From Antedon mediterranea (Eukaryota; Echinodermata; Crinoidea; Comatulida; Antedonidae): a stretch of 64,000 nt of DNA. Positions 1 through 10,889 of this stretch are shown piece after piece. The notes below the pieces were generated by a model. The model had not been told where the DNA came from, ran no database searches, and saw only the letters and a program-made list of their open reading frames with translations. Where the stretch lies: NCBI RefSeq assembly GCF_964355755.1, contig NC_092673.1, positions 19,845,001 to 19,909,000 of the forward strand. Direction: 5' to 3'. Every line of letters begins with the position of its first letter. Position 1 is the first letter of the stretch. Both the position numbers and the translations under genes were made by a program.

Positions 1-734
1 TCTTGCGAAAACATTCATTGTCAACACATCACATTCTTTCATCATGTCTGCCCAAAGGACCGCTCCAAGAGTGGGGGCGCTATAACTTTAAACTACTGAA
101 GTCAATTCAGTACAGTGATCAATCAATCAATCAATGTATTATGTAATTATTTTCACGTAATATTGACATTTTATTTTTCTTGTATATTTTTTATTAGGCC
201 CAGGAGTAGGAATAACAGAAAATCCACTGTCGCCTTAAGGGCGTGTGGCTCCCTATAGATGAATGGATGCGAGTGTCAGTGGCTCTGTTTGTAGGCCTAT
301 ACTAGTACTCCGGGGTCACCCTCCTACTCGTCTCGAAAGATGTTATAAACCGCCTGGCCAGTCACTCGCTTTCAAGTCGCCATGTTTTGTGACAAAGTTA
401 TGGTAATACCAAATATATTTTCTTTTGTGTAAATGTAAAAACCATTCTTACGTCATTTACATAAACCAGGAAGATGTCCTATTAGTATTACAAGTCATAA
501 CCTTCACCGATCAACCGGTACCAGAAATGACAAAACGACAACGTATTTTGAATACTAAAATGTAGTACTGTCTCGGTTCGGGAATCCCTAAACTTTGATT
601 TGTATAAGGTTTGATGTGCAAGACCAATTCCCCAATGCAAAATATTTATCAGTGTTTAAATATATAACATACACAATTCCACGGAATAACAATAAAAAGA
701 ATTACAATAATTACGAAGCGCCATCACACTTTGA
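1..734. other. Non-coding flank, nothing recognised
   Basis: No exon, RNA gene or transposon terminus was identified. The stretch is AT-rich and holds a short (TCAA)n run near 117-136 and a TAGGCCTA palindrome near 292. Confidence 0.6.
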
Positions 735-1453
735 TTAAAGATGTATTGTCCCCCTGAACAAAAATTTTTTTTTTTTAAAGGCCATTTTAATGATACATAA
801 AAGTTATTCACTTTGAAAAAAAATTGGATAAAAAAAAAAATGATTTACCTTAGAAAATCGTAATTTAAAGTAAAAAATAGTCAACCGGAAGTCGGTTGGC
901 TGGCAGCCAGCTGGCTTCCGGTTTAATTTAACCCTTGACCTGAATTAGCTTAATATGAATTATGCATATTGTATGATTCTTGTGCGTGTATGTGACCTCT
1001 AGGTCATCAGAAAAAAAATACGACGTGATATGGCGAGACGACGATGTGGGAAAGTTCTGTAGTTTAACAACAAAAAAAACAACTCCTACTGTACTTGAAG
1101 AAAAGACTATGGCTAGGCCCTAGCAGATTGGTAAGTAAGAACTGTAGTTTATATGGTGCAGCTTTGTTAGTTAGTATAGGAAGCCTAGCTAGCCCATTAC
1201 AGCTGTACTGGCTATCTAGTGTACTATCCCCTATCTATTGGCTAGGCCTAGAGTAGTAGCTAGTCTAGTAGTAGTAGTAGTACTAGGCCTAGTTGTAGGC
1301 CTGAGTGAGGGTTCACCCTGAGTGAGTAGCAGGCCTAGCTAATACTAATAGATACAACTTGTATTGTAAGCCTTATTAATAGTTATTGCCAACCTAGCTT
1401 TAAATAGGATTAGGCCTATAACATTCATCTGTGAGTAAGGAATAAGGTTTTAG

Positions 1454-1491
1454 CATGGAGGTATAAAAATAAAATATTTTATACCTCCATG
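1454..1491. repeat. Perfect 15-bp hairpin
   Basis: CATGGAGGTATAAAA at 1454-1468 is followed, after an 8-base AT spacer, by its exact reverse complement at 1477-1491. It lies inside the TTAA element. A similar hairpin around CCATGG occurs at 12326-12357. Confidence 0.8.
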
Positions 1492-1990
1492 GTTTTATTG
1501 TGACTTGTGTGAATTTCGACACCACCAACTCGTCTTATTTTTAGTATAATACTATAATATTAATAATAGTCTTTAATTTATCATTATTCATATCACTTTT
1601 CATTCATTTTAAAACATTTAATTTTCTTTTCTATGTAGAGTTTGTGATTAAAAAAAATTATACATAAGAGCAGCGAAACTCAAAAAGCGAAAACTTGTGA
1701 ATGGCTGCCAAAAATAGAAAATAAGGTCACCACCAGGGCCAGGAGAGATTATGGTGCTTGGTTTTTCCTTCATGATTAATTAGATTTTAATGCTAATATA
1801 AATTTGTGAAAATTGTAACTAGGCCTATACTGTACATCCAATAAGTTAAATATTTTTTGGAATGTGTACTTTACAGTACTTAGTACCGTTATGTTGAAAA
1901 TTCTTCCAAAGCAATAACGTTCAAACCAACATTCACACAATTAAACTTTTTATGTACATATTTTAATAAATAATGTCTTTCTTTTAATAG

Positions 1991-2227
1991 GTATTAACAC
2001 ACTTGAATGAACAATATGAGCAAGTAGTGGAAAATGGTGAAGAAATCAACACAAAATGTGGTAGCAACATTCACAATATTTATTTGAACGTTTCTTACTA
2101 TGACACTTTAAAATGGATGAACAATCACAGAAGACAAGCTATTGCTGTAATGCCACAATCAACACATCAATTAATAGTTGAAAATAAATTGTCAACAATA
2201 ATGCAGAAATTCAATGAAATATACTAG
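1991..2227 (+). CDS. Possible last exon of an unknown transposon protein
   Basis: An open frame of 78 codons starts right after a pyrimidine-rich tract ending in AG at 1990 and ends with TAG at 2225-2227. It has no early ATG, so it is better read as a 3' exon than as a free-standing gene. The product is polar (contains NVSYYDTLKWMNNHRRQA) and matches no family I recognise. A second possible exon lies upstream at about 1660-1790, after another pyrimidine tract plus AG, with the core CEWLPKIENKV. Both are inside the TTAA-flanked element, so they may be remnants of its transposase or accessory protein. Confidence 0.35.
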   Translation, partial: VLTHLNEQYEQVVENGEEINTKCGSNIHNIYLNVSYYDTLKWMNNHRRQAIAVMPQSTHQLIVENKLSTIMQKFNEIY

Positions 2228-3561
2228 TAATTAACTCATTTTTTACTGTACTGTACTGTAAATCTTCACACATTAAAATTATGGTGATTTTATCTCATAT
2301 GTACTGTAGTAGTATTTTTTATTTATTTAATGCTGTATACAAATGTTATTGCTCCGAATTATGAAAACTATACAACATTTTAAAAGCTGGAAAACAACCA
2401 ACACATTTGCCTAATGCTTTATGATAGTCATCCAATATTTATCCTGTGTTCCACTACCGAGTCTACTGCCAGTTGCCTTTAAAATGCTGTATGGGTGTAA
2501 CTTCTGTTCCAGTCTTCATTAGCTTAAGTCTATAAATTGAAAAACAATGATGTATAAATACAAAAGTCAAATAGAAAAGTTAAATATTTCACAATTTATT
2601 GCTTACATATAATTATTATTTCTGTACATGAATCTGAAGTTTTCAATTTGGGGTACTAATGTACAGTAAGGAATCCCTGAAAAGTGCATCTCCTCCCTCA
2701 AAAAGGCCTAGTCTAATTACTAGTGTTTTTGTTTTGGTTGCTATCAACAACAATCTATTCTACCGTCAACTTCTTTGGTACTGTATGCTGATCATTTTCC
2801 AAATGTTCGTTTTTTGTCATCAGTTAGTCTTTTTTTAGACTTTAAAATTAATTCGAGCTCCAAATGTATATCAGTGGTACATCAACATAGTAGGCCTATT
2901 TCCTGTAGCTAGTTGTGGAGTGATGGCTTAGCTAGGTGAGTACGATATATAGGACATAGCTAGGCCTCAAAGTGGGTTCCCGTCTACTTTTCTGACCCGA
3001 TTATCTGCCTGCCTACAGCTGTTGCTACACTACACTACACAGTAGTAAACTACAGTACTAACTAGGCCTAGGCCCTACTAGATAGTAGAAGTAGGCTTAT
3101 ATTATAGCCCTAGCCTAGATAGCTAAGCCTATAACTATACGCCAAAAACTATTATAGGAGGATGTGTCATTCATCTAAAATAGAATTCTACTTACCAGCA
3201 AATTAACGGCAGAGCTTTTTACATCATACGATCAGGGAAACCCCAGCACTTTCTTCTGTTCTTCGCACATGTTTGTTTACGTGGTGAACAGATCGGATCT
3301 CCCCTGTTTGGATACTCATTAACATATCATGCATATTTATGAGCTGTTAGCTAACCATCGTTATTTTGGAATTTCTGAACTTATGAGTTCGAAAAAATGG
3401 TAAACTTATTTTGATTTTTTATAAGCGAAATCAATATTTTTTCCGGATTTTTTTTCGGCGAAAGTGAATAACTTTATTATAACTACAAAATGGTCTATTC
3501 AAAATTTGATTTTTTTCATCTTTATTTTTCATGTTTTGGGGGACAATACAACTTTAATTAA

Positions 3562-3936
3562 TTTCGGTCAATAATATTCGTAGTTTGTTGTACAAAACGA
3601 CAGCTTAAATTCATTCGTACACTATTTACAACATCTAACTTGTTGCAATAGTATGACGTAATACCAGACTCCCGTACTCACAGTGAACCACGAGTACAAA
3701 TCTCTCTCCATATGTACATATGTATGACGTTAAAGCATTACTTAATTCTATTAGTCAATCACGCATAACGGATTGTAACTAGTGCCATCACAACAAGATA
3801 CTTTCAAGAAACGAAAAACAATCGTGCGATTACAGAAATTAGTGCAAGTTTTGAAATCATTAGTTAGGATCAGTACAGTAATATTGTGAGTGCTATGAAT
3901 TAACTCAGTAAGTCACAGACTTGACATCGTAGTCTT
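3562..3936. other. Intergenic, 3' flank of the MAM/EAR gene
   Basis: No coding sequence was recognised. It lies between the right end of the TTAA element and the stop codon of the minus-strand EAR gene, so part of it may be that gene's 3' UTR. Confidence 0.5.
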
Positions 3937-4206
3937 CTACACCCATTGGTATATGTTAAAACTTGAATCAGTTTTGCTTCCATCATTGCCATTTCGTTGA
4001 TTCGACTGACTTAAAAAGTACTCCCCATCTCGCTCAAAAAATGTTATATCATAACATTCGTGTGATGGTATGGCTCCGTAACTTACGAACATACTCCCTT
4101 CTAATTTAATTATTGGTGATGATGGAGTATAGAGTTCAAAATTGTCATCAGCATCACGTGATTCCGTTCTGCTTGTGGTTATTATCATAAATACTTCTCC
4201 GCCAAC
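3937..4206 (-). CDS. Terminal exon: EAR blade and stop
   Basis: The exon follows a TTTACAG acceptor in phase 0 and encodes VGGEVFMIITTSRTES, KLEGSMFVSYGAIPSHE, CYDITFFERDGEYFLSQSNQ and SSFNIYQWV, then TAG (3937-3939). FFERDGEYFLSQSN and NIYQW are EAR hallmarks. The paralogous exon at 23524-23787 ends at the same position (NIYQWL, TAG), which confirms it as the ancestral C-terminus. Confidence 0.8.
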   Translation of the reverse strand, partial: VGGEVFMIITTSRTESRDADDNFELYTPSSPIIKLEGSMFVSYGAIPSHECYDITFFERDGEYFLSQSNQRNGNDGSKTDSSFNIYQWV

Positions 4207-4212
4207 CTGTAA

Positions 4213-4862
4213 ATATAGAAAACATCTTCATTGACATAGAACACAATATAAAATATACAAATAATGAATGTTGTTTAGCGTAATGGTACAAACAATGGCA
4301 TGAGGTGAATGATGAAAAGGTTATTTTTTCAACGAGGCGAAGCCGAGTTGATATATAATCATTCACCAAATGCAATTATTTGTACTATTACACGAATATA
4401 AAACATTCATTAGTTGTGAATCTAAAATATCTAAATAGGTTCTTGTCAATGAATTAGCAAGGCTAAAATGCCTAGGCCTAATACCTAAAGGCCTAGATTT
4501 TTTTTCGTACACGAAAAAAGTACTATTAAACGATTGTTTAATAGTTCGTACTATTGCACGCCATGTGACCCACAATTGTCCAATCAAATGACAGGAATTT
4601 ATTTAGTTGTTATATAATACTTAATACAGATCTAGAAAAAACTGCAAAAAGTCACAAAGATCATCAATCAGAGAAAGTAACACGTTTTAAACTTGTTTTA
4701 CATCAGAAATTTCAACATTAGAATAATTATTATATTGAACCATTTTATTCGGTCAATTTATCAATTTCCAGAAAACAAGTAGTGTATTTCAATGTTATTT
4801 TGCCATGTAATTTTGTAGTAGTGTGAAAATGAGGAGACTGATTTCACAGGGGTGGTACTTAC
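4213..4862. other. Intron with foldback repeat
   Basis: The intron between the last two EAR exons holds an inverted repeat (GGTGAATGAT at about 4293 against ATCATTCACC at about 4353) around the motif CGAGGCGAAGCCGAG, and a second small inverted region at about 4507-4560 (ACGAAAAAAGTACTATTAAA against its partner). Both look like short MITE remnants. Confidence 0.45.
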
Positions 4863-5047
4863 TTTGAAAATCGTAGATTTCGTGGGACAATGTTCCACAG
4901 GAATATGTTGATGAATTTTAAATTCTTCAGACATCTTATCCCATCTATACACCATTATGGTATGTGCACATTCCAATGGATTCACAGCTACTAAGTAAGT
5001 ATCGCCACCATTTGTGAATGTCTCGATTCCAGTTGCCCAGAAAGCGC
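4863..5047 (-). CDS. Exon: EAR repeat with replaced 5' end
   Basis: It encodes ATGIETFTNGGDTYLVAVNP, HTIMVYRWDKMSEEFKIH and IPVEHCPTKSTIFK up to a GTAAGT donor in phase 0. The paralogue (28783-28992) begins with an extra GGVTELVQSLDESDA segment. Here that is replaced by a short GAFW-coding start after an ACAAG acceptor, while the missing segment turns up at 11972-12032. Confidence 0.7.
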
Positions 5048-5476
5048 CTTGTGAGTAACAAAATTAAAACAGTTTACAAATTAGAGTAATAACTAGAATT
5101 TAATTCCATAAGTGATCTTACACGTACATTAATCTATGTGACATCATATGACCTGGATTTTTAAATAAGTTTAAAACATTATTGTGGGTCACCATTCATT
5201 CTGAAGAGCTATTCAAAATAGGTATGTTTTTATATAAATTTGCATTCAATTGCCTATTGGTGAGTGCACGATTTTACATGTGCCTTTTATTCACATTTTC
5301 TCTTCATGAAAATTATATATAGGAATATATGACTATAGGGCTGAAGAACAAATAGCATGTATAATAATTATTTTTGATTTACATCTATGTTGTCCGCAAA
5401 GAAAATGTTTGCGCGACGCGAACAAATTCAAACGCTAAAAATTGATTTTGAGCATTTAAACAAAATGTTGATTTGC

Positions 5477-5806
5477 CATCATTGTCATCAATAGCAATGT
5501 CACCAGTATTGAAACTTCCTCTAATGCCTTCAAACACAATGTAGTTTTCTTTATCACCATTGTATGTACATTTTATTGTACCAGAATAACGCCATGAATC
5601 TCCTTGGTTACCACTTCTTGTCCATAACAGTTCGTCTCCCAAGTTCGACGTTCTGTAAACGTTGAGTTTTCCAATAGTAGCTCCGTACATGTGATAGTAG
5701 AATGATAAAGATACAGTACTTTGGCTGTTTGATAGTAATGGACTTCTCAGGCGAGCTGACATCCCTTCAGTTATTGGATTTGATGTTTTAATATAAATAT
5801 AATAAT
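5477..5806 (-). CDS. Exon: MAM C, second half
   Basis: After a TTTCAACAG acceptor the exon encodes DYYIYIKTSNPITEG, MSARLRSPLLSNSQSTVSL, YYHMYGATIGKLNVYRTSN, WTRSGNQGDSWRYSG and FNTGDIAIDDNDG, a full MAM core. Unlike MAM B it lacks the IQY residues before the last NDG, and the expected donor reads GC instead of GT at 5475-5476. It is either a rare GC-AG intron or a lost donor; read through, the frame goes on to a stop at 5385. Confidence 0.72.
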
Positions 5807-5914
5807 CTGTTGAAATAAACAAAATGGTATTTCGAAATTTAGTACAATATTTTACTGTACTGTATCAAAAATAGAGTTACCAATAACTCCAATCACCTAC
5901 AAACTTGTATGTAC

Positions 5915-6037
5915 CTGTATGGCCGTCTGTTGGTCCAGTGTTTGTTGATCTCGTTGCACCTTTTATCCGTGTCCAATCAAACCCATCATTATTTACTTGA
6001 GCCCAGCCATCAAAACCTGTCTGGAAATCTGTTTGAA
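5915..6037 (-). CDS. Exon: MAM C, first half
   Basis: The 123-nt exon has an AG acceptor (6038-6039), a GTACAT donor and phase 1 at both ends. It encodes DFQTGFDGWAQVNNDGFDW and TRIKGATRSTNTGPTDGHT, closely similar to MAM B, so the two arose by recent duplication. Confidence 0.75.
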
Positions 6038-6301
6038 CTATAAAGAAAATGTTCATACAGAATAAGCATAAATGGACAAAAACCCTGGGCTGTAGATGTT
6101 GGCCACAACCCGTAGACGCAAGATATTGTGTGTAAAATATTCTATTCTTTTACAAGATTTATTCTCCGGCTACCAGACCTGTACCAGAAGAAATGGGTTA
6201 CAAAATGTTTTATTTTTATTTTAGTAATATGTACCGTAATAACAGTACTGTAATTCCATAATCTTTAAACAAATATATCACAACATTTCAAAGTTACATA
6301 C

Positions 6302-7605
6302 CATCATTATATTGAATGTCATCAATTGCAATGTCACCAGTATGGGAACTCCCTTTAATTGCTTCAAACACAATGTAGTTGTTTCCATAACTATTGTGTG
6401 TAAATTGTATTGCACGAGAATAATGCCACAAATCTCCATGGTTACCGCTTCTTGTCCATAACCTAGTCTGGGTTCCAGACGGAGTTTTGTCTTAATATTA
6501 GTTAAAAGATAAATATTTTGGCACATATGGCGTTTCATACGTATACTACTTGATTTTGGATACTCCGTCTGGGGAAACACGCACAAGTCACGTGGTTTGA
6601 CACCAAGAATTCTTGGTGCATACGATTATCCGGTTGACTAGTTTTAGCTGCATGCGATTGGCTACTCACTCGTACACTGTTTAAATATTCATATTTCAGA
6701 ATTTCAAAGACTCAACAACTAAGATGATGCGCATGCGCTATGTCACGTTTAGACAATGTGTACTTGGGTACATTTATGAAAGTCTGAAGGCTAGAAATCA
6801 TTTTATATGCCTAGTAGTCTGGTAAACATTTGATGGGATCTTTGAAACATGAAAACTCGTCTTGATATATGATATGCTAGCTTCTCCGCAAATCAAACAT
6901 TGAATGGATCATTTATTACGCGGAGATAATTTTGGTTTAATTCCCACCCAGACCCTGTCCTGTTCTGTCTGTGTGGTGGTGTAGCCCTGTTGTGTGCCGG
7001 TGGTATGTAGGCCTACTTCATTGGCGTTTTATTTGGCAAGTCATACGTGCGAGTTGAGTAGGACCTACGAAAGAGGCCTAGACCAAGGACTAAACAATTA
7101 ATAAACAAAACAACTTGGCATTACTATTTTATATTTCAACAGTCTCGATCGTACATTAAGCACTGGTAGGCCTACGTACTCGATCTCTTTCATTTTGAAA
7201 CAAAATGATCATTGGTTGATTCGAAATCCATATTTACATACCGCCCGCCCCATATAGCCAAATACGGTATGATAACCTACGTCATTCTTATCGTATGTTT
7301 GCGGTCTGCAAATCGATTTCTATACGTGTTTCACAAGTCTGTATTTTCAGACAAAAATCGCGGTCGAAATAAAAACAAATAAATAAAGAAAAAAAGATAA
7401 TACAGACTTGGGGCAAGTCTAGTCCATAACCGTTCGAACCCCAAGTTCGACTTTCTGTAAACATTGAGTGTTCCAACAGTAGCTCCGTACATGTGATAGT
7501 AGAATGATAAAGATATCTGCTGCCCTTGCGATAACAATGGACTTCTTAGTCGAGCTGACATCCCAGTTGTGTGCAATGATGTTTCAATATAAACATAATA
7601 ATCAC
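6302..7605 (-). pseudogene. Exon: MAM B second half, split by a transposon
   Basis: The exon encodes DYYVYIETSLHTTGMSAR, RSPLLSQGQQISLSFYYHM and GTLNVYRKSNLG up to the arginine-leucine-tryptophan motif at 7431. The element at 6463-7422 interrupts it, and it resumes at 6462 with RSGNHGDLWHYSR, NYIVFEAIKGSS and HTGDIAIDDIQYND to a GTATGT donor at 6301. Removing the insert and one target duplication gives a continuous MAM frame that aligns with MAM C at 5477-5806. Confidence 0.8.
6463..7422. mobile_element. 960-bp DNA transposon inserted in a MAM exon
   Basis: TCCATAAC occurs at 6455-6462 and again at 7423-7430, an 8-bp target duplication (9 bp if the preceding G is counted). The ends are inverted: both start CTAG when read inward and remain similar for about 10-20 bases (CTAGTCTGGGTTCCAG versus CTAGACTTGCCCCAAG). 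No transposase ORF is present, so it is non-autonomous. An 8-bp duplication fits hAT, P or Merlin-type elements; I cannot choose. Confidence 0.75.
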
Positions 7606-7716
7606 CTAAGTATGTTGGAAATAAACAAAATGGTATTTTGAAATTTAGCACAATATTTTATTGTATCAAAAATAGAATTACCAATAAATCTCTAGCACCT
7701 ACAAAGTTTTCTGTAC

Positions 7717-7842
7717 CTCCTGTATGGCCGCTTGTTGGTCCAGTGTTTGTTGAGTCTGTTGCGCCGTTCATCCGTGTCCAATCAAAGTCATCATTATTTT
7801 CTTGAGCCCAGCTATCAAAACCTGTCTGGAAATCTGTTTTAA
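7717..7842 (-). CDS. Exon: MAM B, first half
   Basis: A 126-nt exon runs from an AG acceptor (7843-7844) to a GTACAG donor, phase 1 on both sides. It encodes TDFQTGFDSWAQENNDDFDW, then the TRMNGATDSTNTGPTSGHTG segment typical of the N-terminal MAM strand region. It joins the exon starting at 7605 in frame. Confidence 0.75.
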
Positions 7843-7989
7843 CTAAGAAAAACGGTACTAAATAAAACAGAAATTTGAGTAAAACTGAAAAAGTGAAAAC
7901 AATAAACAAATGACAATCATCTGTGTATTTGGAAATAAACAAACTAAACAACAGAGAATTCGAGTTCTATGATGCTTGTTTTGCCGAAA

Positions 7990-8420
7990 CTTAAAGTCCC
8001 ATTCCCTACGTTTTATAGATCTAAAGGTCACAAACTACATTTAATGTAAAAGTAGATACTATATGGTCCTATTCAGATACCTTTTTTCTTCTTTTAACGG
8101 TTAACAAGATCATATACATGGCTGCAGTCGCGTGCTCAAATTTGAGTTAGTGTTTACCGACCAATCGACCAACGATCAGCCAACCGACATAGTGAGCTGT
8201 GTGGAGTCGCGTTGCATGCGACTAAAAATGTGAAAAATAAGTCGATTCTAATCATTTTAGCGATGTTTACCAGCTAGGCCTACAAAACAAGCCTAGCTAG
8301 GCTAGGCCTAAAGACCGTCCACGAGAGAACATTTACCGCGATCTACTTGGGTAGTGCATTGTTTCTCTCTTCTTATCATACCATAAAACGTACAATTAAG
8401 ACAAGGAATGACCTGGTTTA
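7990..8420. repeat. Interspersed repeat in intron
   Basis: About 8110-8231 is repeated in inverse orientation at about 11760-11860 (shared ATGGCTGCAGTCGCG and TTAGTGTTTACCGACC). The outer parts near 7991 and 8400 are weakly inverted to each other (ATTCCCTACGTTTTATA-like), suggesting a MITE, but the ends are not resolved. Confidence 0.45.
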
Positions 8421-8678
8421 ATGATTTTAAAGTATATATATGCATTATTTTTACAAAAAGTCACAACTTGTAGGCAATGGGTCTTTAAAAATATTTTACT
8501 GTATTAAAATAGAATTAGTTTTAGTACATTCATTATATCTCAATGAACCGGAATTGTTTCTTTTGCAACCAAACTCTTATTTCTCCATGGTTTTAGTGTA
8601 TTCATTAGATCTCAAGGAACTCTAGGATGGATCACTACAATACGTTTCTCTAACAATCACAAACCTGTACGCACTTAC

Positions 8679-8741
8679 CCATTGATGACGTATCATTTTC
8701 TTGAGTCCATTCATTAAAACCATTATTGAAATCTGTATTAA
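8679..8741 (-). CDS. Exon: truncated MAM N-terminal stub
   Basis: A 63-nt exon with good splice sites encodes DFNNGFNEWTQENDTSS, matching the first 18 residues of the other MAM modules here (DFQTGFDSWAQENND). The rest of that MAM half is absent and no partner exon follows before 7842. It keeps phase 1 at both ends, so it could be spliced in without changing frame. It is probably a relic of a third MAM copy. Confidence 0.6.
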
Positions 8742-8971
8742 CTATAAAAAACATATCCTGTATTTGAATCGATAAATTAGCATTTTTCACTGATAATGTA
8801 TGATACCTTGCCTCGCGTAAGCATCATATGGCGTCAATGCGCAACACCACTAACCATCACCTTACAGACATTCACAGATAAGAGACACGCTATATATTTC
8901 ATCGTAAATGAGGTACATTATATGATAATGTAACTGAAAGGAAATAAAATTATCAACATTATATCACTTAC

Positions 8972-9268
8972 AGTTTTCTTTTATTTTCCAAACCTCTGGA
9001 GCTGCTGCTGCTGCTGTTCCGTTTATATTTGCTATTGCCGCGTACATTATACCATCGACTGAGAATAGTTTACCACTCACAGACCCATGACTTGGTAGCT
9101 GAGCATACTCCACGAATAGGTTACTGGTAAAATTCCATTTATACACCGTTGAGTTCATTTCGTATGATGTTTCGTTAGTCACAAGTAAATAATGATTTGT
9201 AGTCAATTCTAAATACGATGCATCACATGCGCCATGTGTTGCCATCGCCTGATGTTGTTCAAAAAAAC
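8972..9268 (-). CDS. Exon: two EAR/EPTP blades
   Basis: The 297-nt exon lies between a TTTTAG acceptor and a GTAAGT donor, phase 1 on both sides. It encodes NHYLLVTNE with STVYKWNFTSNLFVEYAQLP, then SGKLFSVDGIMYAAIANING and PEVWKIKEN. The YLLV...VYKW and FVEYAQL patterns are typical EAR features. The paralogous exon at 29322-29633 is clearly homologous. An alanine run is encoded by GCT/GCA repeats. Confidence 0.8.
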
Positions 9269-9412
9269 CTAAAACAAATAGAATTACATATTTTTATAGA
9301 ACAGAAATTAAAGTAGTGTGGGAAGATGGATGTTTCAGAATAAGTTGGACAGAAAAACGAAAAATGGATTGGAGAGCAAAACATACAGCAAGTAAAAATC
9401 AAGAAATCGAGA

Positions 9413-9585
9413 CGGACAGGACAATCAATTAATCAACATCCATCAATCAATATCAATAAATATCAATCAATAAATCAATATCAATCAATCAATCAATATC
9501 AATCAATCAATATCAATCAATCAATCAATCAATCAATATCAATCAATTAATGCCAATCAATAAATCAATATCAATCAACCAATAT
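9413..9585. repeat. ATCA/ATCAATCA microsatellite
   Basis: Irregular runs of ATCAATCAATATCAATCA fill this intronic stretch. Confidence 0.85.
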
Positions 9586-9610
9586 ACAATAATTAGTAGA
9601 GTACCCTTAC

Positions 9611-9768
9611 CTGTATGTGAGTTAAATGTGTAGACGTAAACTATTCTGCTGTCCGCAACAAACAAAATATAGAGTTGTTCATTTATTATAAAATTCTCAA
9701 CTTTTCGTACATCACTTGTTCCAGTCAAATCTTGGTAATGTTCATACAGTTTATTAGTATTGTTGTAT
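9611..9768 (-). CDS. Exon: EAR/EPTP repeat continuation
   Basis: Following AG at 9769-9770 it encodes YNNTNKLYEHYQDLTG, which closes one EAR blade, and NEQLYILFVADSR with VYTFNSHTG, which starts another. A GTAAGG donor follows. Just upstream in the intron, sequence around 9780-9990 contains inverted AACGCAAG-like motifs and may be a small insertion. The paralogue keeps only a frameshifted remnant of this exon at about 30553-30620. Confidence 0.72.
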
Positions 9769-10223
9769 CTTTATATTGGAGTTCCACAAGAACTGTAAAC
9801 AAAAAAATACCTCGCCTCAATACTCCAAATGTTTCCAGACCGTTCCCTTATAATGCAAGGACATAATACGCAACGCAAGCCAATTGACCAATGGCAAAAG
9901 ACAGTTCGTACAATCCATCGCTTGTGATTGGTCAAATCAATTACGTTGCGTCTACGTCTTTGTGTTGGACGCAAATGGGAACCAAGGCGTTTGAATGATT
10001 TCACGTAATAAAATAATTATAATCATTAAACAAAATTACGGATAAGAATAATAGTATAAAAAGGCGTTTAATTAAAAACTGTCTTGAATTTGAGTTTCGA
10101 GAACCATTCCTCATCTTTGCATGACAATAGAGGTTACACAGTATAGCCCTAAAGAATAGCGTTGGGTCTTTGTTTTACTTTTTTATTTTTTATTTTCCTT
10201 TTGTCCGAGTTCAAGATACTTAC

Positions 10224-10329
10224 AATCCGCCAATCACAAGATAATGTTTGTTCTTGTGTGTGAACGCCGTATTGCTTGCTGATGATATACCAACAATGTT
10301 TGATTTAAACTCATAGTCGTGGATAAATT
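10224..10329 (-). CDS. Exon: EAR/EPTP repeat, first half
   Basis: The exon runs from a TTTCAG acceptor to a GTAAGT donor and encodes FIHDYEFKSNIVGIS and HKNKHYLVIGG. The H-Y-L-V-I-G-G segment is the core strand of an EAR/EPTP blade. It ends in phase 2 and joins the exon at 9611-9768 in frame. Confidence 0.75.
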
Positions 10330-10744
10330 CTGAAAGATTCAATCTAAAGTGTCAGAGAGCTTAACTCTGCTAAAATTATACACGGCCTAAATAAGAATGG
10401 TCTGCATAACCAACTGTAAATTTAATAAACAAGGTGATAGCTAGGGTCTAATTTCATCGATTTCTGTTTGATATCCAAAGTACAGAATTAATGATTAAAA
10501 AAACTTTAAAAAATTATGTTTTATCGAACGTCAATGTTTCGTTGCTATGCGCATATCGATTGGTGCATAGCCGCGTGGAGCGCCGGACGTGAAAACAAGT
10601 TTAAAAGACCATTTAAGCCTGTTTTCCGCTTGGCGATTTTATTCACGCGGAAAGAAGCGTCTACTAGAAAAGGGTAGCGCGATATCTCTGCGAAACGATT
10701 GCATACACGTGACTAAATTCGCCTAGTAGAAAACAGGTTATTAT

Positions 10745-10854
10745 TCTGTCTACACTATAAAACTTTATGTGAAAAAAATGTGATATGCCCATTCATTATG
10801 ATATCATATCACTACCATATTTGGGTATATCACTACCATATTAGTGTAGACAGA
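10745..10854. mobile_element. Short MITE with 13-bp terminal inverted repeats
   Basis: TCTGTCTACACTA (10745-10757) is exactly inverted at 10842-10854. The 110-bp AT-rich element lies in the intron between the EGF and EAR exons. Half-related sequence (AAAGCTCTGTTTACAC) occurs at about 29889 in the paralogous gene. Confidence 0.65.
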
Positions 10855-10889
10855 GCTTTAGGCAAGAGAAGACTATGGACTGTACTTAC

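Larger units (their letters stand above)
739..3553. mobile_element. DNA transposon with TTAA target site
   Basis: The two ends are inverted copies. Reading inward, the left end starts AGATGTATTGTCCCCC and the right end, reverse complemented, starts AGTTGTATTGTCCCCC. Similarity continues in degenerate form for about 120 bp through a shared AAAGTTATTCACTTT block. TTAA lies directly outside both ends (735-738 and 3554-3557), as in piggyBac and Kolobok elements, both of which target TTAA. At 2.8 kb with only one or two short exon-like ORFs it looks non-autonomous or decayed. No transposase motif was recognised, so the superfamily is open. Confidence 0.72.

Noticed and set aside
7288-7476. 62-codon ORF across the right border of the MAM-exon transposon
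   Set aside because: It runs through the element end into the MAM exon in the wrong frame and has no homology.
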